From: Dehalococcoidales bacterium
GTDB taxonomy: Bacteria; Chloroflexota; Dehalococcoidia; Dehalococcoidales; UBA5760
NCBI GenBank assembly: GCA_018399795.1
Contig: JAGYOC010000306.1
Location: 1-14,793, forward strand
Direction: 5' to 3'
DNA: 14,793 nucleotides
The translations under genes were made by a program, and so were the position numbers. Below are positions 7,778-14,793 of the stretch, piece by piece. Position 1 is the first letter of the stretch. Each line of letters begins with the position of its first letter. The notes beneath the pieces are model-generated. The model had not been told where the DNA came from. It did no database searches and saw only the letters and a program-made list of their open reading frames with translations.

Positions 7778-8861
7778 AGCTCCCCCTGTAGAGATAATAG
7801 GCTGAACAGGTACCTTCTGATGAAACCATACACGGACCTACCGGGTGCTCTGGGGTACAGGTAGTGGCAAAAAGCGAACAGTCTTCTGGTGTACTTGTTC
7901 CTCTCAGAATATCCCCACAGATGCAGCCGCTTGCTTCTGTGGCTGGTTCGGTGGGGATATCGAAAGCTACCTCGGCATCGAATTGCTGGTATTCCTTCTT
8001 AAGCTTCAGACCGCTGCCTGGCAGGTTTCCTATGCCGCGCCAGTTGGCCGGTGCCGGCTCAAATACGGTTTCCATTATCTTAAGGGCAGTCAGGTTACCT
8101 TCTGGCCGTACTCCCCTCCGGTAGGCTATCTCCACTCTGGCCACACCGTTTTCTATCTGACTTACCAGCATCTGGATACACTGCAGTATATCCAGCGGTT
8201 CGAACCCGGAGATAACACAGGGTATATGGTATTCACGGGCGATTTCTCCCCACGGATAGGAACCGGTAATGGTACTCACGTGTCCTGGGCAGATGAGTCC
8301 GTTCAGTATGGACTCTCCGGAATCCAGTATGGCCCGGATGGCTGGGGGCGAAAGCTTGTTCAGAGATAGCAGGTAGTAATTATGCAGGTGCTCTTTATTT
8401 GCCTGGGTAATAGAGGCGGCTATGGTTGGAGCGGTGGTCTCAAAGCCGATGCCGAGGAATATGACGGATTTATCTCTGTTCTCCCGTGCTATGACGATGG
8501 CGTCCATGGTGGAATAAACCATGCGTACATCGGCACCGCTGGCCTGGGCTTCCTGGAGGCTCGATCTGCTGCCGGGCACCTTCAGCATATCGCCGAAAGT
8601 GGCGATGATTGCCCCGGGTAATCTGGATAGGGCAATCGCCTTGTCTATATCGGCATTGGCGGTAACACAGACCGGACAACCTGGCCCCGAAACCATCTCC
8701 AGATGGGGTGGTAATACCTGTCGGATACCGTTTCTGAATATGGTTACCGTGTGTCCCCCGCAGAATTCCATAAGGCGGGATGGGGTTCGGGACGTGTGTT
8801 TGATACTTGTTATCAAACCTGTGGCCAGTTCACTGTTGCGAAACTCGTTGATGAATCTCAA
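7767..8861 (-). CDS. hypD: Hydrogenase maturation protein HypD (Fe-S scaffold)
   Basis: A 364-residue scaffold that, with HypC, assembles the Fe(CN)2CO unit. Conserved features are MEFCGGHT (C34), GPGCPVC (C62, C65), and a C-terminal cysteine-rich region (GCICGDILRG onward) that binds a [4Fe-4S] cluster. The start is a TTG at 8861 that overlaps the hypC stop as TTGA; a GAGGAGG sits just upstream inside hypC. The residues after it (RFINEFR) match the usual HypD N-terminus, so the TTG is the preferred start. Confidence 0.95.
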   Translation of the reverse strand: MRFINEFRNSELATGLITSIKHTSRTPSRLMEFCGGHTVTIFRNGIRQVLPPHLEMVSGPGCPVCVTANADIDKAIALSRLPGAIIATFGDMLKVPGSRSSLQEAQASGADVRMVYSTMDAIVIARENRDKSVIFLGIGFETTAPTIAASITQANKEHLHNYYLLSLNKLSPPAIRAILDSGESILNGLICPGHVSTITGSYPWGEIAREYHIPCVISGFEPLDILQCIQMLVSQIENGVARVEIAYRRGVRPEGNLTALKIMETVFEPAPANWRGIGNLPGSGLKLKKEYQQFDAEVAFDIPTEPATEASGCICGDILRGTSTPEDCSLFATTCTPEHPVGPCMVSSEGTCSAYYLYRGSYAG

Positions 8862-9088
8862 TCCGCCTCCTCGGCCAGGTCTGCCATTTCCCTCATCATT
8901 TGCAGTGTTTCCTCGGCGTCTTTCTCATCCATGACGTTGATGGCATACCCGGTATGTACCAGCGCGTAGTCACCCACCTGGGCCTCGGGGGTCAGTTGCA
9001 GGCTTATGCGCCGGCTGATACCCCCTATCTCCGCTTCGGCTTCCGTGCCATTGATTGATTTAATTCTTACCGGTATGGCTAGACACAT
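8858..9088 (-). CDS. hypC: Hydrogenase maturation chaperone HypC
   Basis: A 76-residue small chaperone beginning MCLAIPV; the cysteine at position 2, which binds the iron centre and the large subunit, is present. It brings the Fe(CN)2CO unit from HypD to HoxH. The gene overlaps the end of hypF by 10 nt, with AAGGAGG upstream of the ATG inside hypF, and overlaps the hypD TTG start by 4 nt. The acidic C-terminal tail is ordinary for the family. Confidence 0.95.
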   Translation of the reverse strand: MCLAIPVRIKSINGTEAEAEIGGISRRISLQLTPEAQVGDYALVHTGYAINVMDEKDAEETLQMMREMADLAEEAD

Positions 9089-11403
9089 TGTTTCCTCCTT
9101 GAGACAGAACTGGCAATCACGGCCTGACCCAGGGATAAACCGCCGTCATTACAGGGTACCAGTTGATGGGTGATTACCCGAAAGCGTTTTTGCTCCAGCT
9201 CGGAAACGGCGATTTTGAGGAGAAGGCGGTTTTGAAAAACACCACCGCTCAAAGCGACGGTGTCGATACCGGATTCCTGGGATATGGCCAGACAAACATC
9301 GGTGATTATCCGGGCCATGGTCAGGTGAAATCTGGCTGATACTGCTGAAGCGGACACCCCGCTTTTTATATCCCCGGCAACTGCCGAGATAAGCGGGGCC
9401 AGGCCTATCAATCTGCATTCCTGCTCCTTTTTAATGCTGAAGGGATATACTTCGTAGCCGGTCAGGTCATCGATATTGTCGGGCGCGACCATCTCGAGTT
9501 CAATTGCTGCCTGCGCCTCGTAATCAATCCTTTCTCTTATCCCGGCCAGTGCCGATATGGCGTCAAAAAGCCGCCCGGCACTTGATGTGAGCGGTGAATT
9601 AATACCCTGCTTAAGCTGTTTTTTTACCGTCTCAACTTCGATCGGATCGATATTGCTCAGAGGGAGCCCGCCAAGGGGGAAATCGTTGCCGAGCAGGCTA
9701 TAGAGATAGCCTAGGGCCATGCGGGACGGCTTTTTTATGGCCGCAATACCACCCGGCATCGGTACATATTCCAGATATCCCATTCTGCGGAACGAAGTGA
9801 AATCGGCCAGCATGAATTCACCACCCCAGATATTCCCGTCGCTTCCGTATCCGGTGCCGTCCATCGATACCCCGATGACCGGTTCCGAAACCCCGTTTTC
9901 AGCCATGCAACTGGCTATATGGGCATGGTGGTGCTGAACGGCAATTATCTCCAGGCCCGTTTCCCTACTATATTGGTGGGCATACTTGGTGCTCAGATAT
10001 TCCGGGTGCATATCACACGCTATCAGCTCAGGCTCGATGCGGAAAAGTCCTTTGTAGAGCTCAATGGTATTCTCGAAGTGTTCCAGGGTTTCCTCATTTT
10101 CCATATCGCCGATATGCTGGCTAACGAAGGCGTGTTCGTCTTTGGCCAGACAGAACGTATTCTTCTCCTCGGCACCGCAGGCAAGAGTCTGGTCTGCCTC
10201 GAAGGGAAGAAAGACGGGGTATGGTGCGTAGCCGCGTGCTCGTCTTATTGGCCGGGGTACTACATCCACGAAGTAAACGCTGTCGTCGTAACGGGCGTAT
10301 ATATCACGGTTGTGAATCAAGAAGTAGTCGGCTATATCCTTGAGCCTTAGCAGCGCCTCGTCGTTATCCTTGGCAATGGGTTCTTCACTCAGATTGCCGC
10401 TGGTCATTACCAGCGGCAGCCCCGTGTCACTCAGCAGTATATGGTGTAGTGGTGTGTAGGGGAGCATAACACCCAGGTACTTTAGGTTCGTGGCTACGGA
10501 ACTGCAGATATCGGAATCCTTACGTTTCCACCTCAGTAGCACGATAGGGCTTTGTGGAGACTCGAGGAGGCTTGCTTCACGGGGTGAGACAAAACAATGC
10601 CTTTCTGCCTCTGCCACACTGGCCAGCATGACGGCGAATGGCTTGGACGGTCTTCTCTTTCTTCTTCTTAACCGTTCCACAGCCCCTTTGCTGGTGGCGT
10701 CACAGGCCAACTGAAAGCCACCCAATCCGCGTATGGCCAGAATCTGTCCGTCTCTGAGAATCTCTCCTGCGGTAAAGATATTATCTTCATCTTTTGAGAC
10801 TTGAGCGCCGCTTCTGTCAACCAGTTTCACGTGAGGCCCGCATACCGGGCAGGCATTGGGCTGGGCGTGAAAGCGCCGGTTGAGCGGGTCGTCGTATTCC
10901 TGCTGGCAGTCGGGACACATTCGGAAACGGCTCATCGTTGTCCTGGTCCGGTCATAGGGGATATCTTCAATAATGGTAAAACGGGGGCCACAATTGGTAC
11001 AGTTAATGAAAGGATAGCGATAGCGCCGGTCGGTTGAACAGAATAGCTCTCTCCGGCAATCACTGCAGGTAGCGATATCAGGTGATACCAGATGGTACCT
11101 CCCCGATTCGCTATGGCTGGTGCGGATCTCGAATTTTTCGGCGCCCCGGACAGGGAGGAACGATGCCTCGATTTTCTCGATATGGGACATGGGGGGTGCT
11201 TTCGTTTTAAGGTCTTCGATAAAACCCTTCAGGCTGTTTCCGTCTCCCTCGACCTCTATTTCAACACTTCCCGAGGTATTTCGTACCAGGCCGGGCAGAC
11301 CATAGTAGTGAGCCAGCCGGTATACAAAGGGCCGAAAACCAACGCCCTGCACTACCCCCCACACCCTAATTTTTGCTAATTCCTTTGCTTGTGCCAGCAC
11401 CAT
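9079..11403 (-). CDS. hypF: Carbamoyltransferase HypF
   Basis: A 774-residue enzyme that turns carbamoyl phosphate and ATP into a carbamoyl group transferred to HypE, the source of the CN ligands. Domains in order: acylphosphatase-like (VVQGVGFRPF at 17-26), zinc-finger cysteine pairs C113/C116, C135/C138, C163/C166 and C185/C188, a YrdC-like domain (about 205-390), and a Kae1-like domain with the metal-binding HHHAH at 491-495 and an MDGTGYG loop at about 514-520. Length is typical and the reading frame is intact. It starts 23 nt after the metV stop with a GAGGAAGG upstream of the ATG. Confidence 0.96.
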   Translation of the reverse strand: MVLAQAKELAKIRVWGVVQGVGFRPFVYRLAHYYGLPGLVRNTSGSVEIEVEGDGNSLKGFIEDLKTKAPPMSHIEKIEASFLPVRGAEKFEIRTSHSESGRYHLVSPDIATCSDCRRELFCSTDRRYRYPFINCTNCGPRFTIIEDIPYDRTRTTMSRFRMCPDCQQEYDDPLNRRFHAQPNACPVCGPHVKLVDRSGAQVSKDEDNIFTAGEILRDGQILAIRGLGGFQLACDATSKGAVERLRRRKRRPSKPFAVMLASVAEAERHCFVSPREASLLESPQSPIVLLRWKRKDSDICSSVATNLKYLGVMLPYTPLHHILLSDTGLPLVMTSGNLSEEPIAKDNDEALLRLKDIADYFLIHNRDIYARYDDSVYFVDVVPRPIRRARGYAPYPVFLPFEADQTLACGAEEKNTFCLAKDEHAFVSQHIGDMENEETLEHFENTIELYKGLFRIEPELIACDMHPEYLSTKYAHQYSRETGLEIIAVQHHHAHIASCMAENGVSEPVIGVSMDGTGYGSDGNIWGGEFMLADFTSFRRMGYLEYVPMPGGIAAIKKPSRMALGYLYSLLGNDFPLGGLPLSNIDPIEVETVKKQLKQGINSPLTSSAGRLFDAISALAGIRERIDYEAQAAIELEMVAPDNIDDLTGYEVYPFSIKKEQECRLIGLAPLISAVAGDIKSGVSASAVSARFHLTMARIITDVCLAISQESGIDTVALSGGVFQNRLLLKIAVSELEQKRFRVITHQLVPCNDGGLSLGQAVIASSVSRRKQCV

Positions 11404-11426
11404 CCACCCTTCCTCACCACCTTCGG

Positions 11427-12071
11427 TTAAACAGTTACTCTCCAGCCGCTCAACTGATAGTCACGGGGTGGCCGGTATTTCTTGAGCAGGTCCAGCTTGC
11501 CCTGTTCCTTCAGCCTGTTGTATATCAGGACCCAGGCACAATCCCGGTCTGGGCTTAATTCGCATTTGTTATCGTTGGCTCCACCGCAGGGGCCATTGAG
11601 CAATCCCTTGGTACATCGGGCATGGGGGCAGACACCACCGGTCTCGGAAAGCAGGCAGTCACCGCAACCAACGCACCTCATTTCCAGTATCCCGTCATTT
11701 CTATCCTCGGCACCCATAAAGTGCGTGTTCTGCGCCGGAACAATGGGAAGTTCCGGAAATAGAGCAGCCAGAGTTTGTACTCCCAGTCCGCAGGCCATAG
11801 AGATTATAGCATCCGTATTTTCCTCGATCTGCGGTCTGACAACGGTAGCTGCCATATAGTCATCACACTGCTTGCCAACGGTAGCAGTCTTGAAATTAAA
11901 TTTCTTGCCCCTCAACTGTCCCCCAAGGTCCAGTAACTGACTTAGAGTATTGGCTTCTCTCAAACCTCTTGGCGGCTGATTACACCCATCACAGCCAAGT
12001 ATCATGATATTGGAGTATGGGGAAACGGAATCCAGGATTTCATCCAGGGGCTTTTGTGTTGTTACGATCAT
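11427..12071 (-). CDS. metV: MetV-type methylene-THF reductase C-terminal/zinc-binding subunit
   Basis: A 214-residue cysteine-rich protein matching MetV, the accessory subunit of the methylene-tetrahydrofolate reductase of Wood-Ljungdahl bacteria. There are cysteines at C27/C30 (GCDGC), C69, C94, and a dense C-terminal set: C133, C136, C139, C148, C153, C162, C170, C178, including the CVGCGDC and NGPCGG motifs typical of the MTHFR C-terminal family. In acetogens MetV binds Fe-S and zinc and connects MetF to its electron donor. The frame stays open upstream to 12266, but the ATG at 12071 is 2 nt after the stop of the fusion gene, has GGAGAG 9 nt upstream, and starts at the normal family N-terminus. 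The partner metF is not in this window; hypF follows instead, which is unusual. Confidence 0.87.
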   Translation of the reverse strand: MIVTTQKPLDEILDSVSPYSNIMILGCDGCNQPPRGLREANTLSQLLDLGGQLRGKKFNFKTATVGKQCDDYMAATVVRPQIEENTDAIISMACGLGVQTLAALFPELPIVPAQNTHFMGAEDRNDGILEMRCVGCGDCLLSETGGVCPHARCTKGLLNGPCGGANDNKCELSPDRDCAWVLIYNRLKEQGKLDLLKKYRPPRDYQLSGWRVTV

Positions 12072-12073
12072 TT

Positions 12074-14263
12074 TTACTTGCTCTCCTTTGACCCAATAGT
12101 TTCTATTTTTTGGCTGAACTGTAACAGTTCCTGGTTGAATTCGTCTTCGTTGCGTGGGGTTACCGTGCAGAAATGAAGCCTGTCTTGAAGCCCGATTTGG
12201 TTCAACCGGTTCTCCAGAGCTGTAATGGACCGCTGGGCTTCCCGGCTGCCGGTATTGCGGTGGCATTCCTCCTCCGGACAGGCTGCTACCAGCACTCCTT
12301 CGACTCCGCTCTGCATGGCTTCCAGGATGTGGGAGCCTTCGACACGGGAAGCGCAGGGGACATCAACGATACCCACGTTGGGATGGGCCTTTTTGTCCAG
12401 CGGGGGTAAAACCGTCCACTGGCAGCGGAAAACCAGAATACCCGGCTTATTCATTTCCGATATAGCGTCTTTAATCCAGCCCGAGATGCGCTCTCTCTCC
12501 CAGTTTCCCATCTCTATTGCCATTGCCGGACAAACGGCGACACATAGGCCACAGCCATGACACAGATTCATGTCGAAGCTGACGCCATGTGTGCCCTTGA
12601 ATGAAATGGCGTCGAAGGGGCAATAAAAGGCACAGTTACCGCAATTAATGCATAACTCTTCGTTATAATTTATCTCCGGAATCGATGGCTGCAGACCTGC
12701 TGCAACACAACCCTTACAGCTCTTGCAGGGGCCGCAATAGAGACATCTTCTGGCCTCTTCAATAACCTGCTCGAGGGAGTATTCCTTTTCAAAGGGTTCG
12801 AAATTCAGCCTTTCCTCGGCCGGCACCCATAGCAATTCGGGTTGTTCTTTGATGTTGGCGTTCTTGGGGAATGATGCTTCTTCATAGTCCTTTTTCCTGC
12901 CCAGCTTCATATTTCTACCCTGTACATAGCGGTCGATGGACTCGGCCGCGTTCATGCCGTCACGCATTGCTTCAGCGGCAAAGCCTACCCTTTTCACGTC
13001 GCCGCCGATAAATATGCCCTCTTTGAGGTTACTCATGAGGGTCAGGTCATCAACGTCAATCCTCTTTGTCTCGTTGAGCAAGCCTTCCTGCTCGTATATG
13101 GTGCGCTCCTGACCCTGACCGATGGTAATGAGCAGGGTATCGCCTTCCAGATCGATGATATCATTGTGATCAAACTTGGGGTTGAATCTGCCGTCTTCAT
13201 CAAAAACGGAGGTACATCGTGGGGACTTTATTTCTTTGAATTTGCCGCCTTCTCCGATTACCTCTTCAACACCCCGGGAATATACTATCTCTATTCCTTC
13301 TTCGGTGGCACCTTCAATCTCTTCAGTATCAGCAGGTATGCCATCCCTGGAGGATTTATCTTCATTTTCCAGACAGACCAGGGTTACCTGGCCTCCCAGC
13401 CGTCGCGCAGAACGTGCGACGTCGAAAGCGACGTTACCGCCACCAATGACTATTACCTTTTTGCCCTGGTATAGATCGAGAGGTGTTTCTCCCTGGTTTA
13501 ATTCGTAGAGCAGGTTCAGTCCAAACGAAACCCCCTCCAAATCAACGCCGGCAACAGGTTTGCCTTCAATGGAAAGGGGGCGGTTGATCGGGGTGCCCGT
13601 GGCCAGAAATACAGCTTTGTAGCCTTCTTTCTTGATATCTTCCAGTGATTTGCCGCCGACGCCGATATCGACACCGGTCTTAACATCTATATGGGCGATT
13701 CTGATCAGATTATTGATCACACTGTCAATGACACTCTGTGGGAGCCGATATCGGGGGATTAGCCTTAGAGCACCGCCCAGTACCTCGGTCCTCTCCATAA
13801 TTGTTATCTGGTACCCTTTTTTACTCAATTCGTAGGCACACATCAAGCCTCCCGGTCCGCTTCCGATGATAGCTATCTTCTCCCTGTCCGGCGTGGGTAA
13901 GGTGGGGGCGGATTCAAGGTGTTTTAGATAGCGGTCGGCGACCAGCCGTACCAGCATTCTACGCCTCACAGCGCCGGTTTCATCCTTGTAATTGCACTGT
14001 AACTCGCATAGACCGCAGATATAGCTGCAAACCGGGAAGAGAGGGTTTTGCTGGTAGATTTCCTCACCGATCTTGATAATCTGCTGGTCGGCCTTTTCCG
14101 GGTCTAGCGGAAGTAGGGCGAGCATGGCATGGCTGCGCTGTATATCCTCTCCCAGAGGACATGCTATCTGGCAGGGGGATTTGTATACCTTGCCTTTGGT
14201 TCCGCACGTTACCTCTTCAACCCGGGCCAGGTCTTCTTGATAAGCCACTTCACTCATCAACAT
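12074..14263 (-). CDS. GltD-like flavoprotein / 2[4Fe-4S] ferredoxin / MvhD-like fusion protein
   Basis: A 729-residue fused electron-transfer protein. In order: an N-terminal GltD-type Fe-S region (C20, C31, C35; C79, C83, C86, C90); an FAD motif GSGPGG (134-139); a second dinucleotide site GGGNVAFDVA (274-283) followed by CLENEDKSS rather than arginines, favouring NAD(H); a FIGGD flavin motif (418-422); a cysteine string C507, C510, C513, C516, C519; two ferredoxin motifs (C538/541/544/548 and C568/571/574/578); and a C-terminal MvhD-like domain (about 608-715) with C614, C637, C662 and C667. MvhD links hydrogenases to heterodisulfide-reductase-type partners. The usual second cysteine of the first MvhD pair appears to be T617. 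The gene is coupled to metV, so it probably feeds electrons to methylene-THF reductase, possibly from NADH or the nearby hydrogenase; that is inference. The ATG at 14257 is an alternative start. Confidence 0.85.
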   Translation of the reverse strand: MLMSEVAYQEDLARVEEVTCGTKGKVYKSPCQIACPLGEDIQRSHAMLALLPLDPEKADQQIIKIGEEIYQQNPLFPVCSYICGLCELQCNYKDETGAVRRRMLVRLVADRYLKHLESAPTLPTPDREKIAIIGSGPGGLMCAYELSKKGYQITIMERTEVLGGALRLIPRYRLPQSVIDSVINNLIRIAHIDVKTGVDIGVGGKSLEDIKKEGYKAVFLATGTPINRPLSIEGKPVAGVDLEGVSFGLNLLYELNQGETPLDLYQGKKVIVIGGGNVAFDVARSARRLGGQVTLVCLENEDKSSRDGIPADTEEIEGATEEGIEIVYSRGVEEVIGEGGKFKEIKSPRCTSVFDEDGRFNPKFDHNDIIDLEGDTLLITIGQGQERTIYEQEGLLNETKRIDVDDLTLMSNLKEGIFIGGDVKRVGFAAEAMRDGMNAAESIDRYVQGRNMKLGRKKDYEEASFPKNANIKEQPELLWVPAEERLNFEPFEKEYSLEQVIEEARRCLYCGPCKSCKGCVAAGLQPSIPEINYNEELCINCGNCAFYCPFDAISFKGTHGVSFDMNLCHGCGLCVAVCPAMAIEMGNWERERISGWIKDAISEMNKPGILVFRCQWTVLPPLDKKAHPNVGIVDVPCASRVEGSHILEAMQSGVEGVLVAACPEEECHRNTGSREAQRSITALENRLNQIGLQDRLHFCTVTPRNEDEFNQELLQFSQKIETIGSKESK
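12081..12086 (-). promoter_or_regulatory. metV: Ribosome binding site deciding the metV start
   Basis: GGAGAG on the - strand lies 9 nt before the ATG at 12071, at the very end of the upstream fusion gene. It supports this ATG over the longer in-frame extension to 12266 and indicates translational coupling. Confidence 0.6.
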
Positions 14264-14267
14264 TCTG

Positions 14268-14274
14268 CCTCCTT
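14268..14274 (-). promoter_or_regulatory. Strong ribosome binding site of the fusion flavoprotein gene
   Basis: AAGGAGG on the - strand lies 4 nt from the ATG at 14263 and 10 nt from the in-frame ATG at 14257. Neither spacing is ideal, so the two starts (differing by two residues) cannot be separated from sequence alone. Confidence 0.6.
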
Positions 14275-14408
14275 AGTTAATACTATCTCAAGCCCCAACA
14301 CTAATCGAAGGGCGCAAAAACATGAGGCACTTAAAGCCAGTTAATGGCGGGAATATCTGTTATGGCAAGAAGCCGCATGGTGCCTGCAACTCTATAAACT
14401 CTCTAGAG

Positions 14409-14442
14409 TAGTATACCATACATTTTATATAATAGTATACTA
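14409..14442. repeat. AT-rich inverted repeat (TAGTATAC arms)
   Basis: TAGTATAC at 14409-14416 is mirrored by GTATACTA at 14435-14442, separated by 18 AT-rich bases; the right copy is itself part of the 10-bp palindrome TAGTATACTA (14433-14442). It overlaps a perfect TATAAT (14428-14433) facing the transposase gene. It could be an operator or simply AT-rich chance. Confidence 0.45.
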
Positions 14443-14456
14443 GTAGTCTCTTCCAA

Positions 14457-14508
14457 TACAAGATGAGCCTGGAGGAGATATCGATTTCTAGTACAGGATG
14501 ATCCTGAA
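14457..14508. repeat. Paired 17-bp imperfect direct repeats upstream of transposase, possible IS end
   Basis: The 17-bp units at 14457-14473 and 14492-14508 match at 14 of 17 positions (TACARGATGAKCCTGRA) and are offset by 35 bp. The second contains the hyphenated palindrome CAGGAT-G-ATCCTG at 14494-14506. Repeats like this just before a transposase start are often transposase-binding sites at the end of an insertion sequence. The outer terminal base and target duplication cannot be located because only one end is in the window. Confidence 0.45.
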
Positions 14509-14537
14509 CAGGCAGGCATCTCGTTTATGATTGGGGC

Positions 14538-14793
14538 ATGCAACTGATCATGAACGACGAACGGATACAGACAATAGAAGAGGCTAAACGGTTTATATTA
14601 GGAAGTGAGGCACTGGCATTCAGAGGGGTATCGGTTGAAGAACGATACCAGTGGGTGGAGGCGGTGTTGATGCGTTTCAAGTATTATCGGCTGAGGAGAG
14701 CTGAGAAGGGGGTGATTCGGCGGTACATAGAGAAAGTGAGTGGTTATTCCCGGGCACAGGTATCCCGACTGATACTGCGCTACAGACGACGGG
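14538..14793 (+). CDS. Transposase/integrase N-terminal fragment, runs off window
   Basis: An open frame from ATG 14538 (or ATG 14550, which gives the start MNDERIQ) continues past the right edge; an in-frame TGA at 14505-14507 closes it upstream. The 85 visible residues are rich in Arg, Tyr and Glu and end with a helix-turn-helix-like segment (IRRYIEKVSGYSRAQVSRLI). From memory this resembles the N-terminal DNA-binding part of DDE integrase-core transposases common in Dehalococcoidia metagenomes. The catalytic domain is outside the window, so the IS family cannot be assigned and it is unknown whether the gene is intact. No clear Shine-Dalgarno sequence is seen directly upstream. Confidence 0.72.
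   Translation, partial: MQLIMNDERIQTIEEAKRFILGSEALAFRGVSVEERYQWVEAVLMRFKYYRLRRAEKGVIRRYIEKVSGYSRAQVSRLILRYRRR

Larger units (their letters stand above)
14264..14537. other. Intergenic region between the metV/hyp operon and a transposase gene
   Basis: Of these 274 bp between divergent genes, the first 140 or so show nothing clear beyond the ribosome binding site. Around 14395-14445 the DNA becomes AT-rich, with TATAAT at 14428-14433 on the + strand but no convincing -35 box, and with TAGTATAC at 14409-14416 repeated in inverted form at 14435-14442. From about 14457 to 14510 it holds direct and inverted repeats listed separately. The promoter of the - strand operon must lie here or further out, but no box pair is good enough to call. 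Confidence 0.5.

Noticed and set aside
7845..8369. Open frame on the + strand opposite hypD
   Set aside because: No family resemblance and fully opposite the conserved HypD cysteine-rich coding region.
12072..12266. In-frame N-terminal extension of metV
   Set aside because: It lies wholly within the end of the fusion flavoprotein gene in another frame, has proline- and arginine-rich low-information residues, and the ATG at 12071 has its own ribosome binding site and gives the normal MetV N-terminus.
14331..14383. Possible - strand promoter for the metV/hyp operon (TTGCCA, 17-nt spacer, ATTAAC)
   Set aside because: The -35 box is good but the -10 box matches only half of the consensus, so it cannot be told from chance.
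1..14793. CRISPR arrays, tRNA or rRNA genes, selenocysteine codons
   Set aside because: No regular repeat-spacer pattern, tRNA-like cloverleaf or rRNA motif was noticed by eye, and the hydrogenase nickel-ligand positions are all cysteine with no in-frame TGA.

Overview
The window looks like part of a chromosome from a strict anaerobe. It carries a soluble, multi-cluster [NiFe] hydrogenase, a complete set of [NiFe] maturation genes (hypABCDEF plus an endopeptidase), and a Wood-Ljungdahl-type methylene-tetrahydrofolate reductase accessory subunit (MetV). From memory, the mix of genes and the type of transposase at the right edge most resemble sediment or groundwater Chloroflexota of the Dehalococcoidia type. 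This placement is inference; no rRNA or marker gene is present to fix it.

Left block (positions 2-5673, + strand): a tight operon cut by the left edge. It encodes a GltD/NfnB-type flavoprotein (5' end missing), a NuoG-like iron-sulfur protein, the hydrogenase small subunit HoxY, the large subunit HoxH, and the large-subunit maturation endopeptidase. No membrane anchor or Tat signal is seen, so the enzyme should be cytoplasmic and should exchange electrons between H2 and NAD(P)H (and possibly ferredoxin). It resembles group 3d or the bifurcating NiFe-HydABCSL type. The rest of the diaphorase (NuoE/NuoF type) may lie upstream, outside the window.

Middle and right block (14263 down to 5720, - strand): a convergent operon in the order GltD/ferredoxin/MvhD fusion flavoprotein, metV, hypF, hypC, hypD, hypE, hypA, hypB. 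Most junctions overlap or are separated by only a few bases. HypE/HypF make the CN ligands, HypC/HypD assemble Fe(CN)2CO, HypA/HypB insert nickel, and the endopeptidase of the left block then trims HoxH. The two operons meet tail to tail around 5674-5719.

The most unusual part is the head of the - strand operon. A single 729-residue protein joins an NAD-type flavoprotein, two [4Fe-4S] ferredoxin-like clusters and an MvhD-like domain that lacks one expected cysteine. It is translationally coupled to MetV and sits in front of the hydrogenase maturation genes. This suggests a hydrogen- and NADH-linked methylene-THF reductase module in which one fused protein replaces the separate HdrA/MvhD parts known from acetogens. 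The catalytic MetF is not in the window.

Right edge (14264-14793): an AT-rich intergenic stretch with small inverted and direct repeats, then the 5' part of a transposase/integrase gene that runs off the window, probably the left end of an insertion sequence.
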